A stretch of DNA of 64,000 nucleotides from Pandoraea sputorum (GTDB lineage: Bacteria; Pseudomonadota; Gammaproteobacteria; Burkholderiales; Burkholderiaceae), in NCBI RefSeq assembly GCF_000814845.2, contig NZ_CP010431.2:930001-994000 (forward strand), read 5' to 3'. A model generated the notes under the pieces. It was given only the letters and a program-made list of their open reading frames with translations. It searched no databases and was not told the DNA's origin. Positions 45,637 through 55,773 of this stretch are shown here, piece after piece. Position 1 is the stretch's first letter, and each line of letters starts with the position of its first letter. The position numbers were made by a program, and so were the translations under genes.

Positions 45637-47439
45637 ATGTCCATGCGTACCTCCTACTGCGGTCTGGTGACCGAGCAACAACTGGGCCAGACGGTCAAGC
45701 TTTGTGGCTGGGTCAATCGCCGCCGCGATCACGGCGGGGTCATCTTCATCGACCTGCGCGATCGCGAAGGTCTGGTGCAGGTCGTGTGCGATCCGGACCG
45801 CGCTGAGATGTTCAAGGCCGCAGAAGGCCTGCGCAATGAGTTCTGCGTGCAGATCACGGGTCTCGTGCGCAGCCGTCCGGCCGGCACCGAGAACGCCAAC
45901 CTGACGAGCGGCAAGATCGAAGTGCTGTGCCACGAGCTCCAGGTGCTCAACCCGTCGGTTACGCCCCCGTTCCAGCTCGACGACGAAAACCTGTCGGAAA
46001 CCACGCGCCTCACGCATCGCGTGCTGGATCTGCGCCGTCCGCAGATGCAATACAACCTGCGCCTGCGTTACAAGGTGGCGATGGAAGTGCGCAAGTATCT
46101 CGACGCGCAAGGCTTCATCGACATCGAAACGCCGATGCTCACGAAGAGCACCCCGGAAGGCGCGCGCGACTACCTCGTGCCGTCGCGTGTGAACGCCGGC
46201 CAGTTCTTCGCGTTGCCGCAGTCGCCGCAGCTGTTCAAGCAGCTGCTGATGGTGGCTGGCTTCGACCGCTACTACCAGATCACCAAGTGCTTCCGCGACG
46301 AAGACCTGCGCGCTGACCGTCAGCCGGAATTCACGCAGATCGACTGCGAAACCTCGTTCCTCTCGGAGCAGGAAATTCGCGATCTGTTCGAGAACATGAT
46401 TCGTCACGTGTTCAAGGAAGCCATCGACGTCGAACTCGACGCGAAGGTGCCGGTCATGGAGTACTCGGAAGCGATGCGCCGCTTCGGTTCGGACAAGCCG
46501 GACCTGCGTGTGAAGCTTGAATTCACCGAGTTGACCGACGTGATGGGCGACGTGGACTTCAAGGTGTTCTCGGTGCCGGCCACGACCGAAGGCGGCCGTG
46601 TCGTCGCCCTGCGCGTGCCGGGCGGTGCAGAGATCTCGCGTAGCGAAATCGATGCGTACACCGACTTCGTGAAGATCTACGGTGCGAAGGGTCTGGCCTG
46701 GATCAAGGTCAATGAAGTCGCGAAGGGCCGCGACGGTCTGCAAAGCCCGATCGTGAAGAACCTGCACGACGCCGCAGTCGCTTCGATCCTTGAGCGCACC
46801 GGCGCGCAAGACGGCGACATCATCTTCTTCGGCGCGGACAAGGAAAAGGTCGTCAACGACGGTATCGGCGCACTGCGTCTGAAGATCGGTCATTCGGAAT
46901 TCGGCAAGTCGCACGGCTTGTTCGAAGCCGGCTGGCGTCCGCTGTGGGTGGTCGACTTCCCGATGTTCGAGTACGACGAGGATGACGCCCGCTGGGTCGC
47001 TTGCCACCACCCGTTCACGAGCCCGAAGGACGAGCACATCGATTACCTCGAGACCGACCCGGGCAAGTGCCTGGCAAAGGCCTACGACATGGTGCTCAAC
47101 GGCTGGGAAATCGGCGGCGGTTCGGTCCGTATCTTTCAGGAAGACGTGCAGAGCAAGGTGTTCCGTGCGCTCAAGCTGGGTGAAGAAGAGGCGCGTGCGA
47201 AGTTCGGCTTCCTGCTCGACGCCCTGCAATACGGCGCGCCCCCGCACGGCGGTATCGCGTTCGGTCTGGACCGCGTCATCACGATGATGGCCGGTGCCGA
47301 TTCGATCCGCGACGTGATCGCGTTCCCGAAGACGCAACGTGCGCAGGATCTGCTCACGCAAGCACCGTCGCCGGTCGACGAGCGTCAGCTGCGCGAACTG
47401 CACATCCGCCTGCGTCAGCCGGAAGCGCCGAAGGCGTAA
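45637..47439 (+). CDS. aspS: Aspartyl-tRNA synthetase
   Basis: A 600-residue class II synthetase: N-terminal OB-fold anticodon-binding domain ([19 protein letters not shown]), catalytic domain with [10 protein letters not shown] (motif 2 region, preceded by [18 protein letters not shown]), the bacterial GAD insert in the middle and motif 3 in [13 protein letters not shown]. The length fits bacterial AspRS. Whether it also charges tRNA-Asn cannot be settled here, since no gatCAB genes are in view. Two adjacent in-frame ATGs are near 45637; the first is taken. Confidence 0.97.
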   Translation: MSMRTSYCGLVTEQQLGQTVKLCGWVNRRRDHGGVIFIDLRDREGLVQVVCDPDRAEMFKAAEGLRNEFCVQITGLVRSRPAGTENANLTSGKIEVLCHELQVLNPSVTPPFQLDDENLSETTRLTHRVLDLRRPQMQYNLRLRYKVAMEVRKYLDAQGFIDIETPMLTKSTPEGARDYLVPSRVNAGQFFALPQSPQLFKQLLMVAGFDRYYQITKCFRDEDLRADRQPEFTQIDCETSFLSEQEIRDLFENMIRHVFKEAIDVELDAKVPVMEYSEAMRRFGSDKPDLRVKLEFTELTDVMGDVDFKVFSVPATTEGGRVVALRVPGGAEISRSEIDAYTDFVKIYGAKGLAWIKVNEVAKGRDGLQSPIVKNLHDAAVASILERTGAQDGDIIFFGADKEKVVNDGIGALRLKIGHSEFGKSHGLFEAGWRPLWVVDFPMFEYDEDDARWVACHHPFTSPKDEHIDYLETDPGKCLAKAYDMVLNGWEIGGGSVRIFQEDVQSKVFRALKLGEEEARAKFGFLLDALQYGAPPHGGIAFGLDRVITMMAGADSIRDVIAFPKTQRAQDLLTQAPSPVDERQLRELHIRLRQPEAPKA

Positions 47440-47502
47440 GCCGACGCGTTGCATCCGCAAGCCACCGCCGGGACTTGTGTCCCGGCATGGCGAGCCGGTT
47501 GG

Positions 47503-47536
47503 AAAACCCCCTTTGCCGTGAGGCGAGGGGGTTTTT
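47503..47536 (+). terminator. Terminator-like hairpin after aspS
   Basis: AAAACCCCCT (47503-47512) pairs with AGGGGGTTTT (47526-47535), followed by T residues. A second stem, GCCGGGAC with GTCCCGGC, lies just upstream at 47467-47486. Together they separate aspS from nudB. Confidence 0.8.
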
Positions 47537-47630
47537 GCTTTCTGGCGTGCGTGATGTTGGGGATCCGTGCACCGCAATGTCGCGCAGGCCCTATACAATG
47601 CATCATCGCTGCCTGAACCCTGTTGCCTGC

Positions 47631-48095
47631 ATGAAACCCTTCAAGATTCCCGAATCCGTGCTGGTCGTCATCTATACGCCGGCGCTCGACGTCCTGCTCA
47701 TCGAGCGTGCCGACGCGGGGAATTTCTGGCAGTCCGTCACCGGTAGCAAGGATCAGCTCGACGAGCCGCTGGTCGAGACCGCCGTGCGCGAAGTGTTCGA
47801 AGAGACGGGGATTCGCGTGGCGAACGGCACACCCGTGCCCGACACGGCGCTGACCGACTGGCATCACGAGATTCAGTACAACATCTACCCACGCTGGGCG
47901 CACCGCTACGCGCCGGGCGTCACGCGCAACACGGAACACTGGTTTGGCCTGTGTGTCCCGGAAAACACGGTCGTGACGCTCTCGCCGCGCGAGCACGTCG
48001 ACTATGTCTGGTTGCCGTGGGAAGCAGCCGCCGAGCGTTGTTTCTCTCCCTCGAACGGCGACGCCATCCGGCAGTTGCCGTTGCGCGTGCGCTGA
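47631..48095 (+). CDS. nudB: Dihydroneopterin triphosphate diphosphatase NudB (Nudix)
   Basis: A 154-residue Nudix hydrolase that removes diphosphate from dihydroneopterin triphosphate in folate synthesis. GSKDQLDEPLVETAVREVF, then EETGI, is the Nudix box, and the SVLVVIYTPALDVLLIER start plus GNFWQSVTGSKD matches betaproteobacterial NudB next to aspS. The ATG at 47631 gives the normal N-terminus. The next gene starts 46 bases downstream. Confidence 0.9.
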   Translation: MKPFKIPESVLVVIYTPALDVLLIERADAGNFWQSVTGSKDQLDEPLVETAVREVFEETGIRVANGTPVPDTALTDWHHEIQYNIYPRWAHRYAPGVTRNTEHWFGLCVPENTVVTLSPREHVDYVWLPWEAAAERCFSPSNGDAIRQLPLRVR

Positions 48096-48141
48096 TCGTC
48101 CGCCCTATGTCCCGCGTGCCCATCGTCCCCCCGCCCAGCCG

Positions 48142-49305
48142 ATGAGCAAATATCTGCCGTTCTCCCGCGACAACGAACTGGCACTGCTTTATCTCGGCGC
48201 GAACTACTTTACCGCCCTCATCGACGCCATCGATCGCGCCCAGCATGACGTGGCGCTCGAGACGTACATCTTCGAAGCGGACGACGCCGGGCAGAGCGTC
48301 AGCGCCGCGCTGCAACGGGCGGCGCAACGTGGGGTCAAAGTGCGCGTGATCACGGACGGCATCGGCACCAGCCGACGCCTGCCGTTCTTCGACGACTGGC
48401 GTGAGAACGGGGTGGCGCACCGCATTTACAACGCTCGACTCTTCGGCAAGTTCGGCTTTTCGCGCACGCATCGCAAGATCGCTGTCGTCGATCACACGGT
48501 GGCGTTCGTGGGCGGCATCAACATCATCGACGACTACAACGGTGGCGGTGGTGGCGGCACGCGCATGGACGACCCGCGCTGGGACTTTGCGGTGCAGTGC
48601 CGCGGACCTATCGTCGCTGAGATCGTGGCGGCGTTTCATCTGCAATGGCAGCGTCTGGCGCCGGGGTATCTCGGTACGCCGTTTCGCCACCGTCGCCGGG
48701 GCTTGCGCGGGCGCTTGCACGCGCCCTATACCGGGCAGGCGGCCTTCGTCGCGCGGGACAACCTCCACAATCGTCGCGCGGTCGAGAAGGCGTATCTGAT
48801 GGCGCTGGGACGGGCGCGTCACGAGGTCTGGCTTGCCAATCCTTACTTCGTCCCTGGACGTCGTCTGCGACGCGCTCTCACGCAGGCCGCCAGACGCGGC
48901 GTGTCTGTGCATCTGCTCATTGGCCGCAAGGAATTCCGATTGCTCGACACGGCGGTGCCGTGGCTGTACGCCAAGCTGCTCGACGCCGGGGTGCGCATCG
49001 GTGAGTACGACATGCGTCAGTTGCACGGCAAGGTGGCGGTGGTGGACGATGTCTGGGCGACGGTCGGCTCGTCGAATCTCGATGCGTTGTCTCTGTTTCT
49101 GAATCACGAAGCCAATGTCGTGGTGCTCGACGATCCCGTTGTCATCGAACTGCGCGACCATATTCGTCGCGCGTTCGGGGACGCACGTCTGATCGACCCG
49201 GAGCGCTACGGCGAACGCTCGCGCTGGCGGCGCTTTCGTCAGTGGATGGCCTACCGGCTCTATCGCCTGGCGATGAAACTGCTCACCCGCGGCAAGTACG
49301 ACTGA
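48142..49305 (+). CDS. clsB: Cardiolipin synthase B-type phospholipase D protein
   Basis: A 387-residue phospholipase D-superfamily enzyme with two HxK(x)4D motifs: HRKIAVVD at residues 110-117 and HGKVAVVD in the second half. There is no N-terminal membrane span, which fits ClsB rather than ClsA. It condenses phospholipids to cardiolipin at the inner membrane. A glycine-rich loop GGGGGG follows the first motif. The start MSKYLPFSRDNELALL at 48142 is chosen; upstream codons in the frame lie within nudB. The stop is inside a tandem repeat. Confidence 0.9.
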   Translation: MSKYLPFSRDNELALLYLGANYFTALIDAIDRAQHDVALETYIFEADDAGQSVSAALQRAAQRGVKVRVITDGIGTSRRLPFFDDWRENGVAHRIYNARLFGKFGFSRTHRKIAVVDHTVAFVGGINIIDDYNGGGGGGTRMDDPRWDFAVQCRGPIVAEIVAAFHLQWQRLAPGYLGTPFRHRRRGLRGRLHAPYTGQAAFVARDNLHNRRAVEKAYLMALGRARHEVWLANPYFVPGRRLRRALTQAARRGVSVHLLIGRKEFRLLDTAVPWLYAKLLDAGVRIGEYDMRQLHGKVAVVDDVWATVGSSNLDALSLFLNHEANVVVLDDPVVIELRDHIRRAFGDARLIDPERYGERSRWRRFRQWMAYRLYRLAMKLLTRGKYD

Positions 49306-49342
49306 GCGGCGACTGAGCGACGACTGAGCGACGACTGAGCGG
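49299..49342. repeat. Four tandem copies of an 11-bp repeat at the clsB stop
   Basis: Unit CGACTGAGCGA or CGACTGAGCGG, with copies at 49299, 49310, 49321 and 49332. The first copy supplies the clsB stop codon (GAC TGA). The unit is not a multiple of three, but because it begins at the stop, copy changes leave the protein intact. Confidence 0.85.
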
Positions 49343-49477
49343 CGTCCACCCCTCTCCGACTGCCTGCCCGCGCCCGCCGGGCCGGGGTCCAGCCCCAATA
49401 CCGATTAGGTATTCCGGTCTAATAAATTCCTTGTTACCCCATGGACGTTTCCCAATAATAGGACGGCCGTTCGATTT

Positions 49478-49508
49478 TTTGGTTAGCATCGAAGAACGGA
49501 TAACCAAA
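49478..49508. promoter_or_regulatory. Operator-like dyad upstream of the TetR gene
   Basis: TTTGGTTA (49478-49485) and TAACCAAA (49501-49508) are perfect 8-base arms with a 15-base centre, ending 14 bases before the TetR start. A second weaker dyad (ATTAG and CTAAT) lies about 70 bases upstream. This is likely the autoregulatory site of the TetR protein and of the beta-oxidation operon behind it. Confidence 0.55.
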
Positions 49509-49522
49509 GCGATGCAAAACAT

Positions 49523-50116
49523 ATGCGAAAGGGTGAACAGACACGTGCCGCGATCCTGAATGCCGCGCTTGAACTGGCGGGGCGGGATGGGCTTGAGGGG
49601 CTGACGATCGGCTTGCTGGCCGATCGTATGCAAATGAGCAAGAGCGGCGTCTTCGCGCACTTCGGGTCGCGTGAGGATTTGCAGATCGAAGTGCTGATGG
49701 AATACCACCGGCGCTTCGATGAAGAAGTGTTCTCTCCCAGCATGGAAGCGCCGCGCGGCCTGCCGCGACTCAGAGCGCTGGTGGATCGCTGGATGGACAA
49801 GCGGATTCGCGAAGTGACGACGGGCTGCATCTATATCAGCGGCGCTGTCGAGTATGACGATCGTGCGGCCAGTCCGGTGCGCGAAGCCTTGGTGAAGAGT
49901 GTGCAGTTGTGGCGATCTGCCCTGCTGCGCGCGATTACGCAAGCGAAGGAGGAGGGACATCTGCGCCCGGACACCGATCCGCGCCTGATGCTCTTTGAAA
50001 TGTACAGCCTGACACTCGGCCTGCATCACGACGCGCGCTTCCTTCGGGACCCCGGCGCCGTCGAGATGACCCGGGTGGCACTGGAAAAACTGATTTCGTC
50101 TTATCAGCGCGGGTGA
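49523..50116 (+). CDS. TetR-family regulator of the beta-oxidation operon
   Basis: A 197-residue regulator. The N-terminal HTH is clear (TRAAILNAALELAGRDGLEGL, then MSKSGVFAHFGSREDLQ), and the C-terminal domain is all-helical with a ligand-pocket composition. The ATG at 49523 is near an AACATATG context without a strong ribosome site. The acyl-CoA dehydrogenase gene starts 48 bases after its stop, so it probably senses an acyl-CoA and represses this operon, including itself, through the dyad at 49478-49508. Confidence 0.88.
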   Translation: MRKGEQTRAAILNAALELAGRDGLEGLTIGLLADRMQMSKSGVFAHFGSREDLQIEVLMEYHRRFDEEVFSPSMEAPRGLPRLRALVDRWMDKRIREVTTGCIYISGAVEYDDRAASPVREALVKSVQLWRSALLRAITQAKEEGHLRPDTDPRLMLFEMYSLTLGLHHDARFLRDPGAVEMTRVALEKLISSYQRG

Positions 50117-50164
50117 GGCGCGAGCCGTCCGCGATTCGATTCGATTTGTTCGGAGGAGTAGGTC

Positions 50165-51952
50165 ATGGGACAGTACAACGCGCCGCTGCGCGACATGCAA
50201 TTCGTCATGCACGAACTGCTGGGCGTGGAAAACGAATTGAAGGCGATGCCGAAGCACGCGGACATCGATGCCGACACCATCAATCAGGTGCTCGAAGAAG
50301 CCGGCAAGTTCTGTAGCGAGGTCGTCTTCCCGCTCAATCAGGTGGGCGATCGCGAAGGCTGCAAATATGAAGGCGACGGCGTCGTCACCACTCCCACGGG
50401 CTTCAAGGCGGCCTATCAGCAATATGTCGAAGCCGGCTGGCCGTCACTCGCGTGCGATCCGGAATTCGGCGGTCAGGGACTGCCGCAGGTCGTGAACAAC
50501 GCCCTGTACGAAATGCTCAACTCGGCCAACCAGGCGTGGACGATGTATCCCGGCCTGTCCCACGGCGCATACGAGTGTCTGCACGCCCACGGCACCCCCG
50601 AACAACAAGCGACCTATCTGCCGAAGATCGTGTCGGGCGAATGGACGGGTACGATGTGCCTGACCGAGCCGCACTGCGGCACCGACCTGGGCATGCTGCG
50701 CACGAAGGCCGAGCCGAACGGCGACGGTTCGTACGCCATCTCCGGCACCAAGATCTTTATCTCGGCGGGCGAGCACGACATGGCCGCCAACATCGTTCAC
50801 CTCGTGCTGGCACGTCTGCCGGATGCGCCTCCGGGAACGAAGGGCATCTCGCTGTTCGTCGTGCCGAAGTTCATCCCCGATGCGAACGGCGCACCGGGTG
50901 AACGCAACGGCATCAAGTGCGGCTCCATCGAACACAAGATGGGCATTCACGGCAACGCCACGTGCGTGATGAACCTCGACGGCGCGAAGGGCTGGCTCGT
51001 CGGCGAACCGAACAAGGGCCTGAACGCCATGTTCGTGATGATGAACGCGGCGCGTCAGGGCGTTGGCATGCAGGGCATGGGTCTGACCGAAGTCGCGTAT
51101 CAGAACTCGCTGGTGTACGCCAAGGAACGCATTCAGATGCGTTCGCTCACCGGCCCGAAGGCACCGGACAAGCCCGCCGATCCGATCATCGTGCACCCGG
51201 ACGTGCGTCGCATGCTGCTCACGCAGAAGGCCTACGTGGAAGGCGGTCGCGCTTTCTCGTACTGGACCGCGCTGCACATCGACAAGGAACTGTCGCATGG
51301 CGACGAAGCCGAGCGTAAGGAAGCGGCCGACCTCGTCGCGCTGCTCACGCCGATCATCAAGGCGTTCCTGACGGACAACGCTTTCGAGTGCACGAACCAC
51401 GCCATGCAGATTTACGGTGGCCACGGGTTCATCTCCGAGTGGGGCATGGAGCAATACGTGCGCGATGCGCGTATCAACATGATTTACGAAGGCACCAACT
51501 CGATTCAGGCGCTTGACCTGCTTGGCCGCAAGGTGCTTGGCGACATGGGTGCGAAGCTCAAGAAGTTCGGCAAGCTCGTGTCTGACTTCGTGGAAGCCGA
51601 AGGCACCAAGGAAGAGATGCAGGAGTTCATCAATCCGCTCGCGGATATCGGTGACAAGGTCCAGAAGCTGACGATGGAAATCGGCATGAAGGCGATGGCC
51701 AATCCGGATGAAGTCGGTGCGGCGTCCGTGCCGTACCAGCGCGTGGTCGGCCATCTGGTCTTCGCGTACTTCTGGGCGCGCATGGCGCGTATTGCACTGG
51801 ACAAGCAAGGCAGCGGCGACAAGTTCTACGAATCGAAGCTCGCCACGGCGCGCTTCTACTTCGCCAAGTTGCTGCCGGAGACCGCGTCGCAAATTCGCAT
51901 GGCCCGTGCCGGCGCGAAGACGCTGATGGAAATCGACGTCGACCTGTTCTGA
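50165..51952 (+). CDS. Acyl-CoA dehydrogenase (long C-terminal type)
   Basis: A 595-residue FAD enzyme that makes the 2,3-double bond in acyl-CoA. Residues about 80-460 carry the acyl-CoA dehydrogenase fold: MCLTEPHCGTDLGMLRTKA binds FAD and substrate, and MQIYGGHGFISEWGMEQYVRDARINMIYEGTNSIQA contains the catalytic Glu in YEGTN. An extra helical C-terminal domain of about 130 residues is typical of the larger betaproteobacterial/pseudomonad type. GGAGGAG precedes the ATG at 50165. It is the first enzyme in a four-enzyme beta-oxidation operon. Confidence 0.92.
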   Translation: MGQYNAPLRDMQFVMHELLGVENELKAMPKHADIDADTINQVLEEAGKFCSEVVFPLNQVGDREGCKYEGDGVVTTPTGFKAAYQQYVEAGWPSLACDPEFGGQGLPQVVNNALYEMLNSANQAWTMYPGLSHGAYECLHAHGTPEQQATYLPKIVSGEWTGTMCLTEPHCGTDLGMLRTKAEPNGDGSYAISGTKIFISAGEHDMAANIVHLVLARLPDAPPGTKGISLFVVPKFIPDANGAPGERNGIKCGSIEHKMGIHGNATCVMNLDGAKGWLVGEPNKGLNAMFVMMNAARQGVGMQGMGLTEVAYQNSLVYAKERIQMRSLTGPKAPDKPADPIIVHPDVRRMLLTQKAYVEGGRAFSYWTALHIDKELSHGDEAERKEAADLVALLTPIIKAFLTDNAFECTNHAMQIYGGHGFISEWGMEQYVRDARINMIYEGTNSIQALDLLGRKVLGDMGAKLKKFGKLVSDFVEAEGTKEEMQEFINPLADIGDKVQKLTMEIGMKAMANPDEVGAASVPYQRVVGHLVFAYFWARMARIALDKQGSGDKFYESKLATARFYFAKLLPETASQIRMARAGAKTLMEIDVDLF

Positions 51953-51969
51953 GAGCGGAGGAGATCACC

Positions 51970-54414
51970 GTGAGCCAAACCAACAAAACCCTGGTCGTAC
52001 GCAAGGTCGCCGTGCTCGGCGCCGGCGTGATGGGTGCGCAGATTGCCGCGCACCTCGTCAACGCGAAAGTGCCCGTCGTACTGTTCGATCTGCCGGCCAA
52101 GGAAGGCCCGAAGAATGGCGTCGTCACGCGCGCCATCGAGAGCCTGAAGAAGCTGAGCCCCGCGCCGTTCGCCGATAAGGCCGACGCGCAATACATCGAA
52201 GCCGCGAACTACGAGGACGATCTCGAAAAGCTCGCTGGCTGCGACGTGGTGATCGAAGCGATCGCCGAGCGTATGGACTGGAAGCACGACCTTTACAAGA
52301 AGGTCTCGCCGCATCTGGCCAAGCACGCGATTTTCGCGTCGAACACGTCGGGCCTGTCGATCACCGAACTCTCGGAAGGCTTCGACGCCGATCTGAAGGC
52401 GCGCTTCTGCGGCGTGCACTTCTTCAACCCGCCGCGTTACATGCATCTGGTCGAATTGATCCCGACCGCAACGACCGCGCCGGAAATCCTCGATCAGCTC
52501 GAAACGTTCCTCACGTCCACGCTTGGTAAGGGCGTCGTACGAGCGAAGGACACGCCGAACTTCATCGCAAACCGCGTCGGTGTCTTCTCGATTCTGGCGG
52601 TGTTCGCCGAAGCGCAGAAGTTCGGCATCCCGTTCGATGTCGTCGACGACCTGACGGGCAGCAAGCTCGGTCGCGCCAAGTCGGCCACCTTCCGTACCGC
52701 TGACGTCGTCGGTCTGGACACGATGGCGCACGTCATCAAGACGATGCAGGACGGTCTGAAGGACGACCCGTTTGCCCCGACGTACGCCACGCCGCCCGTG
52801 CTCAAAGCACTGGTGGAGAAGGGCGCGCTGGGTCAGAAGACGGGGGCGGGCTTCTACAAGAAGGAAGGCAAGGTCATCAAGGTGCTCGACCCGCAAACGG
52901 GTGAGTACGTCGAGTCGGGCAAGAAGGCCGACGAAATGGTCGCGCGCATTTTGAAGAAGGCACCGGCGGAGCGTCTGCGCCTGCTGCGCGAATCGACTAA
53001 CCCGCAAGCGCAGTTCCTGTGGGCCGTGTTCCGCGACGTCTTCCATTACATCGGCGTGTATCTGGAGCAGATCGCCGACAACGCGCGTGAAGTCGACTTC
53101 GCGATTCGCTGGGGCTTTGGCTGGACCACGGGGCCGTTCGAAGACTGGCAGGCGGCGGGCTGGAAGGACATCGCCCAGTGGGTGCAGGAAGATATCGATG
53201 CGGGCAAGGCCCTGTCGAACGCCCCGCTGCCCAAGTGGGTGACGAGCGGTAAGGTGGCCGAAGCCGGTGGCGTTCACACCGCACAAGGCTCGTACAACCC
53301 GGCCAAGGACGCCTTCGTGCCGCGCAGCACGCTGCCGGTATATCAGCGTCAGGTGTTCCCGGCCTCGCTCGTGGGCGAAGCCAGCGCCGATCCGCGTAAG
53401 TTCGGCAAGACCATCGAAGAGACCGATGCCGTGCGTCTGTGGGTCGACGAGACCCCGGGCCAGGACGACGTGCTGATCGTCTCGTTCAAGACGAAGATGA
53501 ACACGATCGGGCCGGACGTCATCGACGGTCTGACCCGTGCTATCGATCTGGCCGAGCAGCAGTATCGCGGCGTGGTCGTGTGGCAGCCGACGTCGCTCAA
53601 GCTCGGCGCGCCGGGCGGTCCGTTCTCGGCAGGCGCCGATCTGGAAGCCGCCATGCCCGCCTTCATGATGGGCGGCGCCAAGGGTATCGAGCCGTTCATC
53701 AAGAAGTTCCAGGACGGCATGATGCGCGTGAAGTATGCGCAGGTGCCGGTCGTCTCGGCCGTGTCCGGCATCGCGCTGGGCGGTGGCTGCGAACTGCTGC
53801 TGCATAGCGCCAAGCGCGTGGCGGCGCTCGAGAGCTACATCGGTCTCGTGGAAGTCGGCGTCGGCCTCGTGCCGGGCGGCGGCGGCCTGAAGGAAGCGGC
53901 GATCCGTGCGGCCGAAGCGGCCACCGCCGCCGGTAGCGTCCAGTATCTGCAATTCGTGACGAAGTCGTTCACCAACGCCGCGATGGCGAAGGTCTCGGCC
54001 TCTGCGATCGACGCCCGCGACATGGGCTATCTCAAGCCGTCGGACACCATCGTCTACAACGTGCACGAACTGCTGTCGGTCGCTCGCAACGAAGCGCGCG
54101 CGCTGTCGGTTGCCGGTTACCGTCCGCCGCTCAAGCCGGCAGGCATTCCGGTGGCAGGCCGTTCGGGCGTGTCGACGATCAAGGCGTCGCTCGTGAACAT
54201 GCGCGATGGCAACTTCATCTCGGCACACGACTTCCTGATTGCCTCGCGCATTGCAGAAGCCGTGTGCGGGGGCGACGTCGAAGCGGGCAGCCTCGTGAAC
54301 GAAGAATGGCTGCTGGCGCTTGAGCGTCGCGCATTCATCGAACTGCTGGGCACGTCGAAGACCCAGGAACGCATCATGGGCATGCTGCAGACCGGCAAGC
54401 CGGTGCGCAACTAA
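51970..54414 (+). CDS. Bifunctional 3-hydroxyacyl-CoA dehydrogenase/enoyl-CoA hydratase (FadN-type order)
   Basis: An 814-residue fusion with 3-hydroxyacyl-CoA dehydrogenase first (NAD site VAVLGAGVMGAQIAAHL at 14-30, then SNTSGLSITEL and GVHFFNPPRYMHLVELI) and a crotonase domain in the last third (FSAGADLEAAMPAFM and VSGIALGGGCELLLHS). This order is the reverse of E. coli FadB and matches FadN. A GTG start at 51970 follows GGAGGAG. It hydrates enoyl-CoA and oxidises the 3-hydroxy product. It lies 17 bases after the dehydrogenase and 17 bases before the thiolase. Confidence 0.92.
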   Translation: MSQTNKTLVVRKVAVLGAGVMGAQIAAHLVNAKVPVVLFDLPAKEGPKNGVVTRAIESLKKLSPAPFADKADAQYIEAANYEDDLEKLAGCDVVIEAIAERMDWKHDLYKKVSPHLAKHAIFASNTSGLSITELSEGFDADLKARFCGVHFFNPPRYMHLVELIPTATTAPEILDQLETFLTSTLGKGVVRAKDTPNFIANRVGVFSILAVFAEAQKFGIPFDVVDDLTGSKLGRAKSATFRTADVVGLDTMAHVIKTMQDGLKDDPFAPTYATPPVLKALVEKGALGQKTGAGFYKKEGKVIKVLDPQTGEYVESGKKADEMVARILKKAPAERLRLLRESTNPQAQFLWAVFRDVFHYIGVYLEQIADNAREVDFAIRWGFGWTTGPFEDWQAAGWKDIAQWVQEDIDAGKALSNAPLPKWVTSGKVAEAGGVHTAQGSYNPAKDAFVPRSTLPVYQRQVFPASLVGEASADPRKFGKTIEETDAVRLWVDETPGQDDVLIVSFKTKMNTIGPDVIDGLTRAIDLAEQQYRGVVVWQPTSLKLGAPGGPFSAGADLEAAMPAFMMGGAKGIEPFIKKFQDGMMRVKYAQVPVVSAVSGIALGGGCELLLHSAKRVAALESYIGLVEVGVGLVPGGGGLKEAAIRAAEAATAAGSVQYLQFVTKSFTNAAMAKVSASAIDARDMGYLKPSDTIVYNVHELLSVARNEARALSVAGYRPPLKPAGIPVAGRSGVSTIKASLVNMRDGNFISAHDFLIASRIAEAVCGGDVEAGSLVNEEWLLALERRAFIELLGTSKTQERIMGMLQTGKPVRN

Positions 54415-54431
54415 GCCGACCGGAGACTGAC

Positions 54432-55631
54432 ATGAGCAAACAACTGCAAGACGCCTATATCGTTGCCGCCACGCGTGCGCCGATCGGCAAGGCACCCAAG
54501 GGCAGCTACAAGAACACGCGTCCGGACGATCTGCTCGCGACCATCCTCAAAAGCACGCTGTCTCAGGTGCCGGATCTCGATCCGAAGGTCATCGAGGACG
54601 CGATCATCGGCTGCGCGATTCCCGAAGCTCAGCAGGGCCTGAACGTGGCGCGTATCGGTGCGCTGCTCTCGGGACTGCCGAACACGGTCGGCGGCGTTAC
54701 CGTCAACCGTTTCTGCGCCTCGGGCCTGACCGCGCTGGCGATGGCCGCCGACCGCATTCGTGTGGGTGAAGCCGACGCCATGATCGCCGGCGGCATCGAA
54801 AGCATGAGCATGGTGCCGATGATGGGCAACACGCCGTCGCTCTCGCCGTCGATCTTCGAGCGCGACGAGAACGTGGGCATCGCCTACGGCATGGGTTTGA
54901 CCGCCGAGAAGGTCGCGCAGCAGTGGGGCGTGACCCGCGAAGCGCAGGATGCCTTCGCGCTGGCTTCGCACCAGAAGGCGATCAAGGCACAACAGGCAGG
55001 CGAGTTCGCGAACGAGATCACGCCGATCGAGATCGTCGAGCGTTTCCCGAATCTGGCAACCGGCGAAGTGTCGGTGAAGACGCGCACGCTCTCGCTCGAC
55101 GAAGGTCCGCGTCCAGACACGTCCATCGAAGGGCTGGGCAAACTGCGTCCCGTGTTCGCGAACAAGGGCTCGGTGACGGCCGGTAACAGCTCGCAGACGT
55201 CGGATGGCGCCGGTGCGTTGCTCGTCGTAAGCGAAAAGATCCTCAAGCAGTTCAACCTCACGCCGCTCGCGCGTTTCGTGTCGTTCGCCGTGCGCGGCGT
55301 GCCGCCCGAGATCATGGGTATCGGGCCGAAGGAAGCGATTCCGGCGGCGCTGCGTGCTGCAGGGCTGAGCCAGCAGGACATGGACTGGATCGAACTGAAC
55401 GAAGCGTTCGCTGCGCAGGCGCTCGCCGTCATCAAGGATTTGGACCTCGACACCAGCAAGGTCAACCCGATGGGTGGTGCGATTGCGCTGGGTCACCCGC
55501 TGGGCGCGACCGGCGCGATCCGCGCCGCGACCGTGGTGCACGCGCTGCGCCGTCACAACCTGAAGTACGGCATGGTGACGATGTGCGTGGGCACGGGCAT
55601 GGGTGCGGCGGGCATCATCGAGCGCATGTAA
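54432..55631 (+). CDS. fadA: Acetyl-CoA acyltransferase (3-ketoacyl-CoA thiolase)
   Basis: A 399-residue thiolase that cleaves 3-ketoacyl-CoA. Cys in VNRFCASGLTA is the acyl-accepting cysteine (near residue 96), the GHPLGATGA block carries the conserved His, and MVTMCVGTGMGAAGI holds the second catalytic Cys. CGGAGA precedes the ATG at 54432. It completes the fadE-fadN-fadA core of the operon. Confidence 0.93.
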   Translation: MSKQLQDAYIVAATRAPIGKAPKGSYKNTRPDDLLATILKSTLSQVPDLDPKVIEDAIIGCAIPEAQQGLNVARIGALLSGLPNTVGGVTVNRFCASGLTALAMAADRIRVGEADAMIAGGIESMSMVPMMGNTPSLSPSIFERDENVGIAYGMGLTAEKVAQQWGVTREAQDAFALASHQKAIKAQQAGEFANEITPIEIVERFPNLATGEVSVKTRTLSLDEGPRPDTSIEGLGKLRPVFANKGSVTAGNSSQTSDGAGALLVVSEKILKQFNLTPLARFVSFAVRGVPPEIMGIGPKEAIPAALRAAGLSQQDMDWIELNEAFAAQALAVIKDLDLDTSKVNPMGGAIALGHPLGATGAIRAATVVHALRRHNLKYGMVTMCVGTGMGAAGIIERM

Positions 55632-55773
55632 GGCAGACGCCGCTCGTGCATGGGCGGCGCGCCAGACACTACGATTGAAGACGGCTCAGGACGCCGGGGT
55701 GCGGTTTCGCGATTGCGTGGCTGCCCCCGGCGTCGTCATCTGTCGCTTTTGAGACACCGAGGAGACATACACG

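Noticed and set aside
44893..47598. A 901-codon open frame on the minus strand opposite aspS
   Set aside because: It mirrors aspS codon by codon, has low-complexity Arg/His/Glu content and no ribosome site. High GC leaves the antisense frame open.
51856..54495. An 879-codon minus-strand frame opposite the bifunctional beta-oxidation gene
   Set aside because: Antisense shadow of a long conserved gene with the same bias; no family motif.
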